Source of the DNA: Pseudomonas lini
GTDB taxonomy: Bacteria > Pseudomonadota > Gammaproteobacteria > Pseudomonadales > Pseudomonadaceae
Assembly (NCBI RefSeq): GCF_964063345.1
Contig: NZ_OZ061318.1
Span: 1,178,001-1,242,000, forward strand
Length of the DNA stretch: 64,000 nt
Direction: 5' to 3'
Positions 9,195 through 17,809 of the stretch are shown in pieces. The stretch's first letter is position 1; every line of letters begins with the position of its first letter. Both the position numbers and the translations under genes were made by a program. The notes beneath the pieces were generated by a model that searched no databases, was not told the DNA's origin, and worked only from the letters and a program-made list of their open reading frames with translations.

Positions 9195-10103
9195 TCAGAC
9201 GCGAGAAGCGAACAACGCCTGATGATTGCGGCACTGCTCCGCTGTCAGCATGAACACCCCATGCCCACCGCGCTCGAACTCCAGCCACGCGAAATCGACT
9301 TCCGGGTACAACGCCTCGACGTGAACCTGGCTGTTACCCACCTCGACAATCAGCAAACCCTTCTCGGTCAGATGATCCGCCGCTTCGGCGAGCATGCGAC
9401 GCACCAGGTTCAAACCGTCATCGCCACAGGCCAGGCCCAACTCCGGTTCGTGCTGATACTCGTCCGGCATGTCGGCGAAATCTTCCGCATCGACGTAAGG
9501 CGGGTTCGACACGATCAGGTCGAAACGTTGACCCGGCAAGCCATCGAAACCATCGCCCTGAACGGTGAACACGCGCTCATCGACACCGTGGCGCTCGATG
9601 TTCTGGTTCGCCACTTCCAGCGCTTCGAACGATAGATCGGCCAGTACCACTTCAGCGTTCTGGAACTCGTAGGCACAGGCGATGCCGATGCAACCGGAAC
9701 CTGTGCACAGGTCGAGAATGCGCGCAGGTTCGGCACCCAACCACGGTTCGAAACGCTTTTCGATCAGCTCGCCAATTGGCGAACGCGGGATCAGCACGCG
9801 CTCGTCGACAATGAATGACATTCCACAGAACCAGGCTTCGCCCAGCAGGTAAGCTGTCGGAATGCGCTCTTCGATGCGGCGCTTGAGCAAGCGTTGCAGA
9901 TTGACCAGCTCGTCATCTTCCAGACGGCAATCCAGATAGCTGTCGGCGATTTCCCACGGCAAGTGCAGCGCACCCAATACCAGCTGACGGGCTTCGTCCC
10001 AGGCGTTGTCGGTCCCATGGCCGAAAAACAGATCCTCCCCATGGAAGCGGCTGACGGCCCAACGGATATGGTCACGCAGGGTACGAAGTCGGGAAGTGAT
10101 CAC
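9195..10103 (-). CDS. prmB: 50S ribosomal protein L3 N5-glutamine methyltransferase
   Basis: A 302-residue class I SAM-dependent methyltransferase that methylates a glutamine in ribosomal protein L3. The SAM-binding loop [13 protein letters not shown], the acidic residue of [12 protein letters not shown] and the catalytic NPPY of [14 protein letters not shown] are present. The N-terminal helical domain reads [12 protein letters not shown]; together with the [15 protein letters not shown] segment it distinguishes PrmB from the release-factor enzyme PrmC. The GTG at 10103 is chosen because TGGAG precedes it by about ten bases and the family begins there; the longer ATG version adds an unconserved leader. 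Confidence 0.92.
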   Translation of the reverse strand: MITSRLRTLRDHIRWAVSRFHGEDLFFGHGTDNAWDEARQLVLGALHLPWEIADSYLDCRLEDDELVNLQRLLKRRIEERIPTAYLLGEAWFCGMSFIVDERVLIPRSPIGELIEKRFEPWLGAEPARILDLCTGSGCIGIACAYEFQNAEVVLADLSFEALEVANQNIERHGVDERVFTVQGDGFDGLPGQRFDLIVSNPPYVDAEDFADMPDEYQHEPELGLACGDDGLNLVRRMLAEAADHLTEKGLLIVEVGNSQVHVEALYPEVDFAWLEFERGGHGVFMLTAEQCRNHQALFASRV

Positions 10104-10341
10104 GGGGCAAACTCCAGAAAAAACGACTGACGATTCTAACAGCCAAAAGGCGCCGCGACGACGCAGGAAAAACACCGGACCAGATGTAGGACTCTTCTAT
10201 TTTTTCAGCAAGCTATTGAACAGAACGAGTATCTTAACGAGGCTGCGACCCAACAACGGCGGTGCCTACGATGGTAGCGATTCACAGAAGCGCTCAGCCA
10301 GAGGACAATGTCGCAAAAGCCCCACCCGAAGGAGCCCCAGA

Positions 10342-10932
10342 ATGTCCGTTCCAAAAACGATGTTTCAACTCAGCGGCCGTGGTTATGCAGCGGCCAATCT
10401 GGGTCATGCGACCCTTGTCATCATCGATGCCCAGAAAGAATACCTCAGCGGCCCCTTGGCACTGAGCGGCATGGATGCTGCCGTCGCGAACATCAAGCAA
10501 CTGGTGGCCGCTGCCCGTGCAGCCGGTCGGCCGATCGTGCACGTGCGCCACCTCGGCACTGTCGGTGGACTGTTCGACCCGCAAGGCGAGCGCGGCGAGT
10601 TCATCCCCGGGCTCGAGCCACAAGGTGACGAAACCATCATCGGCAAATTGCTACCGAGTGCGTTTCATGGCACCGAACTGCTGGAGCGCCTGCAGAATCT
10701 CGGCTCGCTGGACCTTATCGTCTGCGGCTTCATGAGCCATTCCAGCGTCAGCACTACCGTACGCGCCGCAAAGAACCTGGGCTTTCGTTGCACATTGGTT
10801 GAAGACGCCTGCGCGACTCGCGACCTGCCTTACAAGGGTGGCGTCCTGAGCGCCGAGCACGTTCAGCACACCGAGATGGCGATTATGGCGGACAATTTCG
10901 CCACCCTCGCCCAGACCCACGAACTGATCTGA
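10342..10932 (+). CDS. isochorismatase-family cysteine hydrolase
   Basis: A 196-residue cysteine hydrolase-fold protein. The catalytic Asp is in LVIIDAQKEYL, and the region LIVCGFMSHSSVSTTVRAA corresponds to the cis-peptide and nucleophile segment; the usual catalytic Cys position (C in G-x-x-x-x-x-C-V) is occupied by Ser here (MSHSSVSTT), so classical amidohydrolase chemistry is doubtful. A strong AAGGAG lies 8 bases before the ATG. The substrate is unknown; nicotinamidase-like or carbamoylsarcosine-amidase-like relatives are alternatives. Confidence 0.82.
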   Translation: MSVPKTMFQLSGRGYAAANLGHATLVIIDAQKEYLSGPLALSGMDAAVANIKQLVAAARAAGRPIVHVRHLGTVGGLFDPQGERGEFIPGLEPQGDETIIGKLLPSAFHGTELLERLQNLGSLDLIVCGFMSHSSVSTTVRAAKNLGFRCTLVEDACATRDLPYKGGVLSAEHVQHTEMAIMADNFATLAQTHELI

Positions 10933-10942
10933 TCACCCCTTC

Positions 10943-10969
10943 GATGAGCGGTCTATGCCGCCGCTCATC
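10943..10969 (+). terminator. hairpin after the isochorismatase-like gene
   Basis: GATGAGCGG pairs perfectly with CCGCTCATC across a 9-base loop, 10 bases after the stop codon. No strong T-tract follows, so termination strength is uncertain. Confidence 0.4.
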
Positions 10970-11064
10970 CGCAAAAGCCTCTCATTTGCTGTAATTGCCC
11001 TAGCCTCAGGAACATCCCGGTCAACTCCCGGTCGAAGGGCCGATACCCATTGAGGAAGGTCGGA

Positions 11065-11385
11065 ATGAAGTTATCCGATGGTTTTGATGCACGCCGCTTG
11101 CGGCCCAAAGGCCAACGCAACTGGCGTTTTCGCTTCGGCGCAGCGTTCGCTGCCTTGCTGGCGACGTGCGGTGTGTTGCTGGCGATGGCCGGCGCGGCCA
11201 GCCTGCTGGGCCGGCCACCCGCGTTGGGCGAGTTGAATGCCAGCCCACTGGGCTCGGCGATTATTCTGGCGGTAGGCCTGTTCGTGCTGTACATCGGTGT
11301 GTGGCTATGGCGCCGCTGCCGTCGCCGCTCGCGCCAGTCGCGAGAGCTGAACATGTCTCCGCACTTGATGAAAAAACACGACTAA
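11065..11385 (+). CDS. small membrane protein of unknown function
   Basis: A 106-residue protein with two clear membrane helices (FGAAFAALLATCGVLLAMAG and IILAVGLFVLYIGVWLW) linked by a short loop, then a basic cytoplasmic stretch RRCRRRSRQSR. The ATG at 11065 has AGGAAGG before it. No family was recognised. It precedes the Smr-domain gene by 75 bases in the same direction. Confidence 0.6.
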   Translation: MKLSDGFDARRLRPKGQRNWRFRFGAAFAALLATCGVLLAMAGAASLLGRPPALGELNASPLGSAIILAVGLFVLYIGVWLWRRCRRRSRQSRELNMSPHLMKKHD

Positions 11386-11460
11386 GCCCAACGCCGGACG
11401 TTTTGTCGCGCCCGATGCGTCCCGACTTGGGTAAACTGGCCGCCCTTCGCGGAGGCTGAC

Positions 11461-12018
11461 ATGCAAGACGACGATTTTTCCCTGTTCAAAAGCGCGATCC
11501 AAGGCGTCAAGCCGATCAAGCACGATCGCGCCGAAACCGGCAAACCCAAGGCCGACCGCGCGCAAATTGCCAAGCTGCGCCAGGCCGCCACCGTGCGCAC
11601 TGATGCCACCACCGTTGACGGGCTGTCCGATCAGTTCGTCATCGATGTCGGTCCCGAAGATGAGCTGATGTGGGCCCGCGACGGCGTCCAGGAAAGCCAG
11701 ATGCGCAAGCTCAAGATCGGACAGATTCCGTTCGAAGGCAGCCTCGATCTGCATGGCATGAACGTGGAAAAGGCCCGTGAAACCCTGTGGGCCTTTCTGG
11801 CCGAAGCGACAAAATTCGAAATCCGCTGCGTACGTGTCACCCATGGCAAAGCGGTTCGCCTGGACGGCAAGCGGCCGATGATCAAGAGTCACGTCAACAC
11901 GTGGCTACGCCAGCATTCACAGGTACTCGGCTTCACCTCGTGCCAACCGAAACACGGCGGCGCCGGAGCAGTTTATGTGATGCTCAAACGCACCATGATG
12001 GAAGGTCGTGACGAGTGA
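11461..12018 (+). CDS. Smr-domain protein (SmrA/SmrB-like endonuclease family)
   Basis: A 185-residue protein with a disordered, charged N-terminal half and a C-terminal Smr domain. The domain hallmark LDLHGMNVEKAR and the later segment VRVTHGKAVRLDGKRPMIK, which contains the TGKG-like loop region, are visible. Smr domains related to the MutS2 C-terminus cut nucleic acids; SmrB proteins act on mRNA in collided ribosomes in E. coli. Which substrate this member uses cannot be told. GGAGG precedes the ATG by 5 bases. It is followed by folE after 77 bases. Confidence 0.85.
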   Translation: MQDDDFSLFKSAIQGVKPIKHDRAETGKPKADRAQIAKLRQAATVRTDATTVDGLSDQFVIDVGPEDELMWARDGVQESQMRKLKIGQIPFEGSLDLHGMNVEKARETLWAFLAEATKFEIRCVRVTHGKAVRLDGKRPMIKSHVNTWLRQHSQVLGFTSCQPKHGGAGAVYVMLKRTMMEGRDE

Positions 12019-12095
12019 TGCCGTCGCTTCACGCTTGCAGCGCCGTGTCCGTCACCGTACCCTTGCCCTTTGCGTAAAATCCCACAGGTAGTTTC

Positions 12096-12641
12096 ATGTC
12101 CCTGGAACAGAATTACACCGAGATTCTCGGCCAATTGGGCGAGGACGCCTCCCGCGAGGGCCTGCTCGACACGCCAAAACGTGCCGCCAAAGCCATGCAG
12201 TACCTTTGCCGCGGTTATGAACAGACACTGGAAGAGGTTACCAACGGTGCCTTGTTCAGCTCCGACAACAGCGAGATGGTGCTGGTCAAGGACATCGAGC
12301 TTTACTCGTTGTGCGAGCACCACATGCTGCCGTTCATCGGCAAGGCCCATGTTGCCTACATCCCGAGCGGCAAGGTTCTGGGGCTGTCGAAAGTCGCGCG
12401 CATCGTCGATATGTATGCCCGGCGCCTGCAGATCCAGGAAAACCTCAGCCGCCAGATCGCCGATGCGGTCCAGCAAGTCACCGGCGCCCTGGGCGTTGCC
12501 GTGGTGATCGAGGCCAAGCACATGTGCATGATGATGCGCGGTGTGGAGAAACAGAATTCGACGATGATCACCTCAGTGATGCTCGGCGAGTTTCGCGAAA
12601 ATGCGGCGACCCGCAGCGAGTTTCTCAGCCTGATCAAGTAA
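12096..12641 (+). CDS. folE: GTP cyclohydrolase I
   Basis: A 181-residue zinc enzyme that converts GTP to 7,8-dihydroneopterin triphosphate, the first step of tetrahydrofolate and pterin synthesis. Zinc and catalytic residues lie in the conserved block [20 protein letters not shown] and in [11 protein letters not shown] near the C-terminus; [18 protein letters not shown] is the central signature. The length is that of the bacterial FolE1 type. Pseudomonads often carry two folE copies; this one lies after the Smr gene. A strong terminator follows. Confidence 0.96.
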   Translation: MSLEQNYTEILGQLGEDASREGLLDTPKRAAKAMQYLCRGYEQTLEEVTNGALFSSDNSEMVLVKDIELYSLCEHHMLPFIGKAHVAYIPSGKVLGLSKVARIVDMYARRLQIQENLSRQIADAVQQVTGALGVAVVIEAKHMCMMMRGVEKQNSTMITSVMLGEFRENAATRSEFLSLIK

Positions 12642-12655
12642 CTCGCAGCACGAAG

Positions 12656-12684
12656 AAAACCGGCACTGATCGCCGGTTTTTTTT
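12656..12684 (+). terminator. rho-independent terminator of folE
   Basis: AAAACCGGC pairs with GCCGGTTTT and runs into eight T residues, 14 bases after the folE stop codon. Confidence 0.9.
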
Positions 12685-12743
12685 CGCCTGCGAAAAATCA
12701 GGTAAGCTGCGCGCCTTCTGTTTGCTCCTGTGAGGCTTACCCC

Positions 12744-13115
12744 GTGTTCGTTAAAGCGCTTCGTGTCGGCCTCGGCCAACTGATCATCTTCATCGATTTC
12801 ATTACTCGCCCAGGCAAAAAGCAGCGCCCCGCCGCCGCTCAGGCTCAGGTCGAAACGGCCGCCAAGGACCTGACCCTGTATCAGTTCCACGCCTGCCCGT
12901 TCTGCGTGAAAACCCGCCGCACCCTGCGTCGCCTGAACGTTCCGGTGGCGTTGCGCGATGCGAAGAACAACGAACAGGATCGCCAGGCGCTGCTGGAGCA
13001 AGGTGGCAAGATCAAGGTGCCGTGCCTGCGCATCGAAGAGAATGGCCAGACCACCTGGATGTATGAGTCCAAGGTGATCATTGATTATCTGGATAAGCGA
13101 TTTGCTGCTGCCTGA
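12744..13115 (+). CDS. membrane-anchored glutaredoxin-like (GST N-domain) protein
   Basis: A 123-residue protein starting with GTG. Residues about 8-22 (VGLGQLIIFIDFITR) form a short hydrophobic N-terminal helix; the rest is a thioredoxin fold with the dithiol motif CPFC in YQFHACPFCVKTRRTL, the cis-proline motif IKVPCLRI and the glutathione-site segment WMYESKVIIDYLD. It probably acts as a glutaredoxin attached to the inner membrane. The partner is unknown. It lies alone after the folE terminator. Confidence 0.85.
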   Translation: MFVKALRVGLGQLIIFIDFITRPGKKQRPAAAQAQVETAAKDLTLYQFHACPFCVKTRRTLRRLNVPVALRDAKNNEQDRQALLEQGGKIKVPCLRIEENGQTTWMYESKVIIDYLDKRFAAA

Positions 13116-13136
13116 TGGTTTTGTGGTGCTTCGACC

Positions 13137-13318
13137 GGCCTCATCGCGGGCAAGCCCGCTCCCACAGGGATTTGTAGTGTGAATGGGATCTGTGTTTAAA
13201 AAAGATCCACTGTGGGAGCGGGCTTGCTCGCGAAAGCGGTGGGTCAGGCAACATCAATGTTTACTGTGCCGCCGTCTTCGCGAGCAAGTCGAATCGTCGC
13301 ACCGCCGCTCCCACATGG
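13137..13318. repeat. REP cluster of three arms
   Basis: A facing pair (ATCGCGGGCAAGCCCGCTCC and GGAGCGGGCTTGCTCGCGAA) is followed by a third, diverged arm in which CTTCGCGAGCAAG and CCGCTCCCACATGG are separated by an extra ATCGTCGCAC-type insertion. Confidence 0.8.
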
Positions 13319-13560
13319 ATTGCGCTTAACTGACTGGCATTGGCCGATTGGCCGGTTTGTTGTTTATACCCTCCCCTCAGGCCACTTCTGCTGCATGTGC
13401 CTGCCGCACCACCGTCGCCAATTGCTCGAGCTGCCCACCCTGCGGCACGTTCCACTGCGCCAGATCGGAAAAGGTTGGCGGTGAATCTGGCGCTGGGAAA
13501 AAGTCAGGTGGAAGCTGACTGAACGCTCTACCCGCGACATGTGTGTCGACTGATCTAAAG
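13319..13560. other. gene-free stretch, possibly a gene remnant
   Basis: No credible complete gene. On the minus strand the frame ending at 13377 reads a protein-like segment (for example PPTFSDLAQWNVPQGG followed by LEQLATVVRQAH) without a start of its own, upstream of which the sequence becomes REP. It may be the degraded 3' end of a lost gene. Confidence 0.3.
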
Positions 13561-13635
13561 CTATCGCGGGCAAGCCACGCTCCCACAGGGGAATGCACTC
13601 ACCTGTAGGAGCGAGGCTTGCCCGCGAAGGCGTCC
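13561..13635. repeat. REP pair
   Basis: ATCGCGGGCAAGCCACGCTC faces GAGCGAGGCTTGCCCGCGAA with a short spacer of about 16 bases between the CCCACAG and CTGTAGG ends. Confidence 0.85.
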
Positions 13636-13700
13636 TTCCTGGCGATATATCCCTATTGCCAAACTTTTCGTCTACAAAATCAAAAACATTATTTGCTTTA

Positions 13701-13712
13701 TTTGTATACAAA
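13701..13712. promoter_or_regulatory. palindromic operator candidate TTTGTATACAAA
   Basis: A perfect 12-bp palindrome in an AT-rich region 129 bases before the NCS2 permease start. The core TTGTATACAA recurs upstream of puuE (16774) and, with one change, upstream of hiuH (16579), so it probably binds a common purine-catabolism regulator, most likely of GntR type by shape. No such regulator gene is in the window next to these genes. Confidence 0.6.
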
Positions 13713-13840
13713 AGCATAATTCGCTTCGTGCGAGTTCTTGACCAACAGGTCAACAAATTCGCAAGTACCTCAAAGGGTCGCTGCCACCCTCATGGGTCCG
13801 GCCCTGGAAATAACAATAAAACTCTTGAGGAGTATTCGCT

Positions 13841-15190
13841 GTGGAAAGCCGCAAATCCGAAGCCCCGACGCTGGAACTCTCGCCGCCATTACGCAATGGC
13901 TGGCTGGAGCGCATCTTCAAACTCAGCTTGCACGGCACCACGGTGAAGACCGAGCTGATCGCCGGTCTGACAACCTTCATCACCATGGCTTACATCATCT
14001 TCGTCAACCCGAACATCATGGCCGATGCCGGCATCGACCACGGGGCGGCGTTCGTCGCTACCTGCATCGCTGCCGCGCTGGGTTGCCTGCTGATGGGCCT
14101 GTACGCCAACTGGCCGGTCGGCCTGGCACCGGGCATGGGCCTGAACGCGTTCTTCACTTACACCGTGGTCGGCACTATGGGCTACAACTGGGAAACCGCG
14201 CTCGGGGCGGTGTTCGTCTCCGGTGTGTTGTTCATGTTCCTGACCTTTTCGCGGATTCGCGAATGGCTGCTCAACAGCATTCCAGTGAGTTTGCGCTTTG
14301 CCATGGGCGCCGGTGTGGGCTTGTTTCTGGGGCTGATCGGTTTGAAAACCGCCGGCATCGTTGTCGATAGCCCGGCCACTCTGATCAAGCTTGGTTCCCT
14401 GCGCGAGCCTGGCCCGCTGCTGGCGGCCATCTGCTTCCTGATGATTGCCGTGCTCAGCTATCACAAAGTGTTCGGCGCGATCCTCATCAGCATCATCACC
14501 GTGACTTTGGCCGGTTGGGGCCTGGGCTTGGTGCACTACGAGGGCATCATGTCTGCCCCGCCGAGCCTGGCACCGACCTGGATGGCCATGAATGTCGCCG
14601 GCGTGTTCAACGTCAGCATGATCAGCGTGGTGCTGGCCTTCCTCTTCGTGCACATGTTCGACACCGCTGGCACCCTGATGGGCGTCGCCCAGCGCGCCAA
14701 CCTGGTGAACGCTGACGGCCGGATCGAAAACCTTTCCCGCGCCATGAAAGCCGACAGCGCTTCCAGCGTATTTGGTGCGGTGGTCGGTGTTCCGCCAGTC
14801 ACCAGCTATGTGGAAAGTGCCGCGGGTGTAGCAGCGGGTGGTCGGACTGGTCTTACCGCCGTGACCGTAGGTGTGCTATTTATTGCCGCAATGTTTTTCG
14901 CACCGCTGGCTGGCATGATCCCCGCTTATGCAACCGCCGGTGCACTGATTTATGTGGCGATGCTGATGATGGGTGGCATGGCGCATATCGAATGGGACGA
15001 AGCGACTGACAGCATTCCGGCGATCGTTACCGCGATCATGATGCCACTGACCTTCTCGGTCGCCGACGGCATCGCGCTGGGTTTCATCACTTATGTAGCG
15101 TTGAAGGGCGGCACCGGTAAGTACAAGGAAATTTCCGTCAGCCTGTGGGTGCTTTGCGCGATCTTCATCGCCAAGTTCATTTTCTTGTAA
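13841..15190 (+). CDS. NCS2/AzgA-type purine permease
   Basis: A 449-residue membrane protein of the nucleobase:cation symporter-2, AzgA-like branch, predicted to import adenine, guanine or hypoxanthine. About 12-14 helices are visible. Hallmarks are GLTTFITMAYIIFVNPNIM after the N-terminal amphipathic segment, GLAPGMGLNAFFTYTVV and the substrate-site region FDTAGTLMGVAQRANLV. The GTG start has GAGGAG 9 bases upstream. It is transcribed alone toward a hairpin but shares an operator-like palindrome with the urate genes that follow, which supports a role in purine uptake. Confidence 0.9.
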   Translation: MESRKSEAPTLELSPPLRNGWLERIFKLSLHGTTVKTELIAGLTTFITMAYIIFVNPNIMADAGIDHGAAFVATCIAAALGCLLMGLYANWPVGLAPGMGLNAFFTYTVVGTMGYNWETALGAVFVSGVLFMFLTFSRIREWLLNSIPVSLRFAMGAGVGLFLGLIGLKTAGIVVDSPATLIKLGSLREPGPLLAAICFLMIAVLSYHKVFGAILISIITVTLAGWGLGLVHYEGIMSAPPSLAPTWMAMNVAGVFNVSMISVVLAFLFVHMFDTAGTLMGVAQRANLVNADGRIENLSRAMKADSASSVFGAVVGVPPVTSYVESAAGVAAGGRTGLTAVTVGVLFIAAMFFAPLAGMIPAYATAGALIYVAMLMMGGMAHIEWDEATDSIPAIVTAIMMPLTFSVADGIALGFITYVALKGGTGKYKEISVSLWVLCAIFIAKFIFL

Positions 15191-15224
15191 GCCGTTTACG
15201 ATTCAAAAGCAGTGTTTCAAAACA

Positions 15225-15250
15225 GCCTCACCCCGTCGGGTGAGGCTTCT
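15225..15250 (+). terminator. hairpin between the permease and LysE genes
   Basis: GCCTCACCC pairs with GGGTGAGGC around a 4-base loop and is followed by TTCT. It ends 8 bases before the AGGGAGG that serves the LysE gene. Confidence 0.6.
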
Positions 15251-15269
15251 GTGCAAAGGGAGGAAAGTA

Positions 15270-15896
15270 ATGAGTCTGGAAACCTGGCTGCTGTTCAGCG
15301 GCGCTGCGCTGGTGGTGATCCTGATCCCGGGGCCACTGTCTTTGCTGATGATCAGCAACAGTTTGAATTACGGTTTGCGCCGTTCTTACCCAGCGTTTCT
15401 GGGAGGCGTGATTGCGTCGATCTGCCTGCTCAGTGCTTCGGCTTTGGGTCTTGGCGCATTGTTGCTGGCGTCGGAACAGCTGTTCAGCGCCCTGAAAATC
15501 GTCGGTGCGCTGTACCTGTTCTATCTTGCCTGGCAGAGCTGGCAGCAATCGCGTCAGCCATCCCAAGGCGCCGAAGTGCCCCAAGCTGCACCGGTGCCGC
15601 GCTTTCGCGCACTGTTCGGGCGCGCGTTCATGCTCGGCGCTAGCAATCCGAAAGACATTTTGTTCTTCGCCGCTTTCCTGCCGCAGTTTTTGAGTGCCGA
15701 GCAACCGTTCCTGCCGCAGTTGCTGGTGATGATTGCCACCTGGACCGTGCTTGATCTGCTGTGCAAATTGGCTTATGGCCTCGGTGCCCACGGCGCGGCG
15801 CGGTATCTGCGTAGCGGCAAGGGGCAGAGCTGGTTTAACCGGGTGAGTGCGGGGTTGTTCAGTGGGGCCGGTGCCGCTTCATTATTGAGCCGCTAA
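15270..15896 (+). CDS. LysE/RhtB-family exporter
   Basis: A 208-residue inner-membrane protein with about six helices. The family signature is the N-terminal segment VVILIPGPLSLLMISNSLNYG, followed by the helix region ASICLLSASALGLGALLLAS and the conserved FMLGASNPKDILFFAAFLPQF. Members export amino acids or analogues such as homoserine lactone and threonine; the substrate here is unknown. ATG at 15270 is chosen because GGGAGG lies 7 bases before it. Confidence 0.87.
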   Translation: MSLETWLLFSGAALVVILIPGPLSLLMISNSLNYGLRRSYPAFLGGVIASICLLSASALGLGALLLASEQLFSALKIVGALYLFYLAWQSWQQSRQPSQGAEVPQAAPVPRFRALFGRAFMLGASNPKDILFFAAFLPQFLSAEQPFLPQLLVMIATWTVLDLLCKLAYGLGAHGAARYLRSGKGQSWFNRVSAGLFSGAGAASLLSR

Positions 15897-15898
15897 AA

Positions 15899-15979
15899 GC
15901 TTCGCGGGCAAGCCTCGCTCCTACATTGATCTGTGTCGTTCACTAATCCCCTGTAGGAGCGAGGCTTGCCCGCGAAGGG
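15899..15979. repeat. REP pair
   Basis: CTTCGCGGGCAAGCCTCGCT faces AGCGAGGCTTGCCCGCGAAG; arms are perfectly complementary, with a spacer of about 35 bases. Confidence 0.9.
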
Positions 15980-16008
15980 TCCCTCCCATGCACCACATTC
16001 CTCAGGAC

Positions 16009-16034
16009 AAAAAAAACCCGCAGTGTGAGCGGGC
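16009..16034 (-). terminator. terminator of hiuH
   Basis: Read on the minus strand, CCCGCTCACACTGCGGG is followed by eight or nine T residues, 60 bases after the hiuH stop codon. Confidence 0.85.
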
Positions 16035-16093
16035 GAAAGACCAAAGAAGCTATATGCGCAGTCGCTTCTCGGAGGAGGCAGCTGCTTGGGGGA

Positions 16094-16447
16094 TCAACTG
16101 CCTCGATACGTCGAATAGCTATACGGCGAAATCAACAACGGCACATGGTAGTGATCCTGCTCCGCGGAGATGCCGAAACGCAGCACCACCACATCCAGGA
16201 ACGCAGGCTCAGGCAACTGAACCCCACGGGCGCGGTAGTAATCACCCGCGTGAAACTGAAGCTGATAAACCCCGGACCGATAGTCAGCGCCTTGCAGCAG
16301 CGGCGAATCGACACGGCCATCGCTGTTGGTAATCACAGTGGCGACCCATTCCAGCTGCGAACCTTCAACGCGGTACAACTCGACCTTGATCGAACTGCCT
16401 GGGCAACCGTGTGCAGCGTCCAAAACGTGTGTAGTCAAACGTCCCAT
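16094..16447 (-). CDS. hiuH: 5-hydroxyisourate hydrolase
   Basis: A 117-residue transthyretin-like enzyme that hydrolyses 5-hydroxyisourate to OHCU, the second step of urate breakdown. The N-terminal LTTHVLDAAHG supplies a catalytic His, the segment YHVPLLISPYSYSTYRGS ends with the YRGS tetrapeptide that separates the hydrolases from true transthyretin. No signal peptide, so it is cytoplasmic. It is divergent from the puuE operon across a 435-base region that holds two copies of the shared palindrome. Confidence 0.95.
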   Translation of the reverse strand: MGRLTTHVLDAAHGCPGSSIKVELYRVEGSQLEWVATVITNSDGRVDSPLLQGADYRSGVYQLQFHAGDYYRARGVQLPEPAFLDVVVLRFGISAEQDHYHVPLLISPYSYSTYRGS

Positions 16448-16578
16448 TGATTCTGCGCGCCTGCCTGCGTGGAGCAGTCAGACCTCGCGCCTCCCGAAGT
16501 CAGTTGAAAAGGAGACCGCACCGTTTCGGAGCACGAAAAGCTGCGGCGAGCGACTGATTAAGACACTTTTCATAAAAA

Positions 16579-16588
16579 TTGTACACAA
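16579..16588. promoter_or_regulatory. operator candidate TTGTACACAA
   Basis: Differs at one base from the TTGTATACAA palindrome upstream of puuE and the NCS2 permease. It lies 132 bases before the hiuH start. Confidence 0.5.
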
Positions 16589-16773
16589 TAAAAACGACAT
16601 TTTTACCGCTACCGCCGTCATTCAGGGTTTACCAGCCAATCTTGCGCCGAACCATGAGATCAGAGGACCTCCTATCCATTAGCTGACCAGTCAGGCAGGT
16701 TTCTTGCAGTACCCTTCAAAGTGGGCAGTCAGTGAAAAATGCAAAAAATCAGGCTTACAAAGTGAATATAAAG

Positions 16774-16783
16774 TTGTATACAA
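16774..16783. promoter_or_regulatory. operator candidate TTGTATACAA
   Basis: A perfect 10-bp palindrome about 100 bases before the puuE start; the same core occurs at 13702-13711. Confidence 0.55.
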
Positions 16784-16882
16784 TCACTCCATCGCTGTGA
16801 CGCCAGCCTGCCCTCTCATCGCCAGGCCGCCACACACACCCTGACTTTGAATAAGTCGACACGAACAAGAAGGAAGACTGCA

Positions 16883-17809
16883 GTGAGCGCTGACTATCCA
16901 CGCGACCTGATCGGTTACGGCAGTAACCCTCCTCACCCACACTGGCCGGGCAATGCCCGCATCGCGCTGTCCTTCGTGCTCAATTACGAGGAAGGTGGCG
17001 AGCGCAATATCCTGCACGGCGATAAAGAGTCCGAAGCTTTCCTCTCGGAGATGGTCTCGGCGCAGCCGCTGCAAGGCGAGCGCAACATGAGCATGGAATC
17101 CCTTTACGAGTATGGCAGCCGTGCCGGCGTCTGGCGGGTTCTGAAACTGTTCAAGGAATTCGACATTCCGCTGACCATCTTCGCCGTGGCCATGGCCGCC
17201 CAGCGCCACCCGGACGTGATCCGCGCGATGGTCGAGGCCGGCCACGAGATCTGCAGCCACGGCTACCGCTGGATCGACTACCAGTACATGGACGAAGCGC
17301 AGGAACGCGAGCACATGCTCGAAGCGATCCGCGTCCTCACCGAAATCACCGGCGAGCGCCCACTGGGTTGGTACACCGGCCGCACCGGCCCGAACACCCG
17401 TCGGCTGGTGATGGAAGAAGGCGGTTTCCTCTACGACTGCGACACCTACGACGACGACCTGCCCTACTGGGAACCGAACAACCCGACCGGCAAGGCGCAT
17501 CTGGTGATTCCGTACACCCTGGACACCAACGACATGCGCTTCACCCAGGTCCAGGGCTTCAACAAGGGCGACGATTTCTTTGAATACCTGAAAGACGCGT
17601 TCGATGTGCTGTATGCCGAAGGCGCCGAAGCACCGAAGATGTTGTCGATCGGCCTGCACTGCCGGCTGATCGGCCGTCCGGCGCGTCTGGCCTCGCTCAA
17701 ACGCTTTATCGAATACGCTAAAAGTCATGAACAGGTGTGGTTCAGCCGTCGCGTCGACATCGCTCGCCACTGGCACCAAACCCACCCGTATCAAGGGGCC
17801 GAAAAATGA
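16883..17809 (+). CDS. puuE: cofactor-independent allantoinase PuuE
   Basis: A 308-residue polysaccharide-deacetylase-fold protein that hydrolyses allantoin to allantoate. The start MSADYPRDLIGYG with HPHWPGNARIALSFVLNYEE, the motif HEICSHGYRWIDYQ and the segment GLHCRLIGRPARL match the PuuE family, which unlike zinc allantoinases lacks the usual metal site of the fold. GTG at 16883 is preferred, with AAGGAAG upstream; the longer form adds an unconserved basic leader. It is the first gene of puuE-uraD-alc-allA-puuD and overlaps uraD by 4 bases. Confidence 0.95.
   Translation: MSADYPRDLIGYGSNPPHPHWPGNARIALSFVLNYEEGGERNILHGDKESEAFLSEMVSAQPLQGERNMSMESLYEYGSRAGVWRVLKLFKEFDIPLTIFAVAMAAQRHPDVIRAMVEAGHEICSHGYRWIDYQYMDEAQEREHMLEAIRVLTEITGERPLGWYTGRTGPNTRRLVMEEGGFLYDCDTYDDDLPYWEPNNPTGKAHLVIPYTLDTNDMRFTQVQGFNKGDDFFEYLKDAFDVLYAEGAEAPKMLSIGLHCRLIGRPARLASLKRFIEYAKSHEQVWFSRRVDIARHWHQTHPYQGAEK

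Larger units (their letters stand above)
16448..16882. promoter_or_regulatory. divergent promoter region of hiuH and puuE
   Basis: Gene-free, AT-rich in two places. It contains the operator-like palindromes at 16579-16588 near hiuH and 16774-16783 near puuE. Nothing else was recognised; no convincing coding frame crosses it. Confidence 0.6.
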
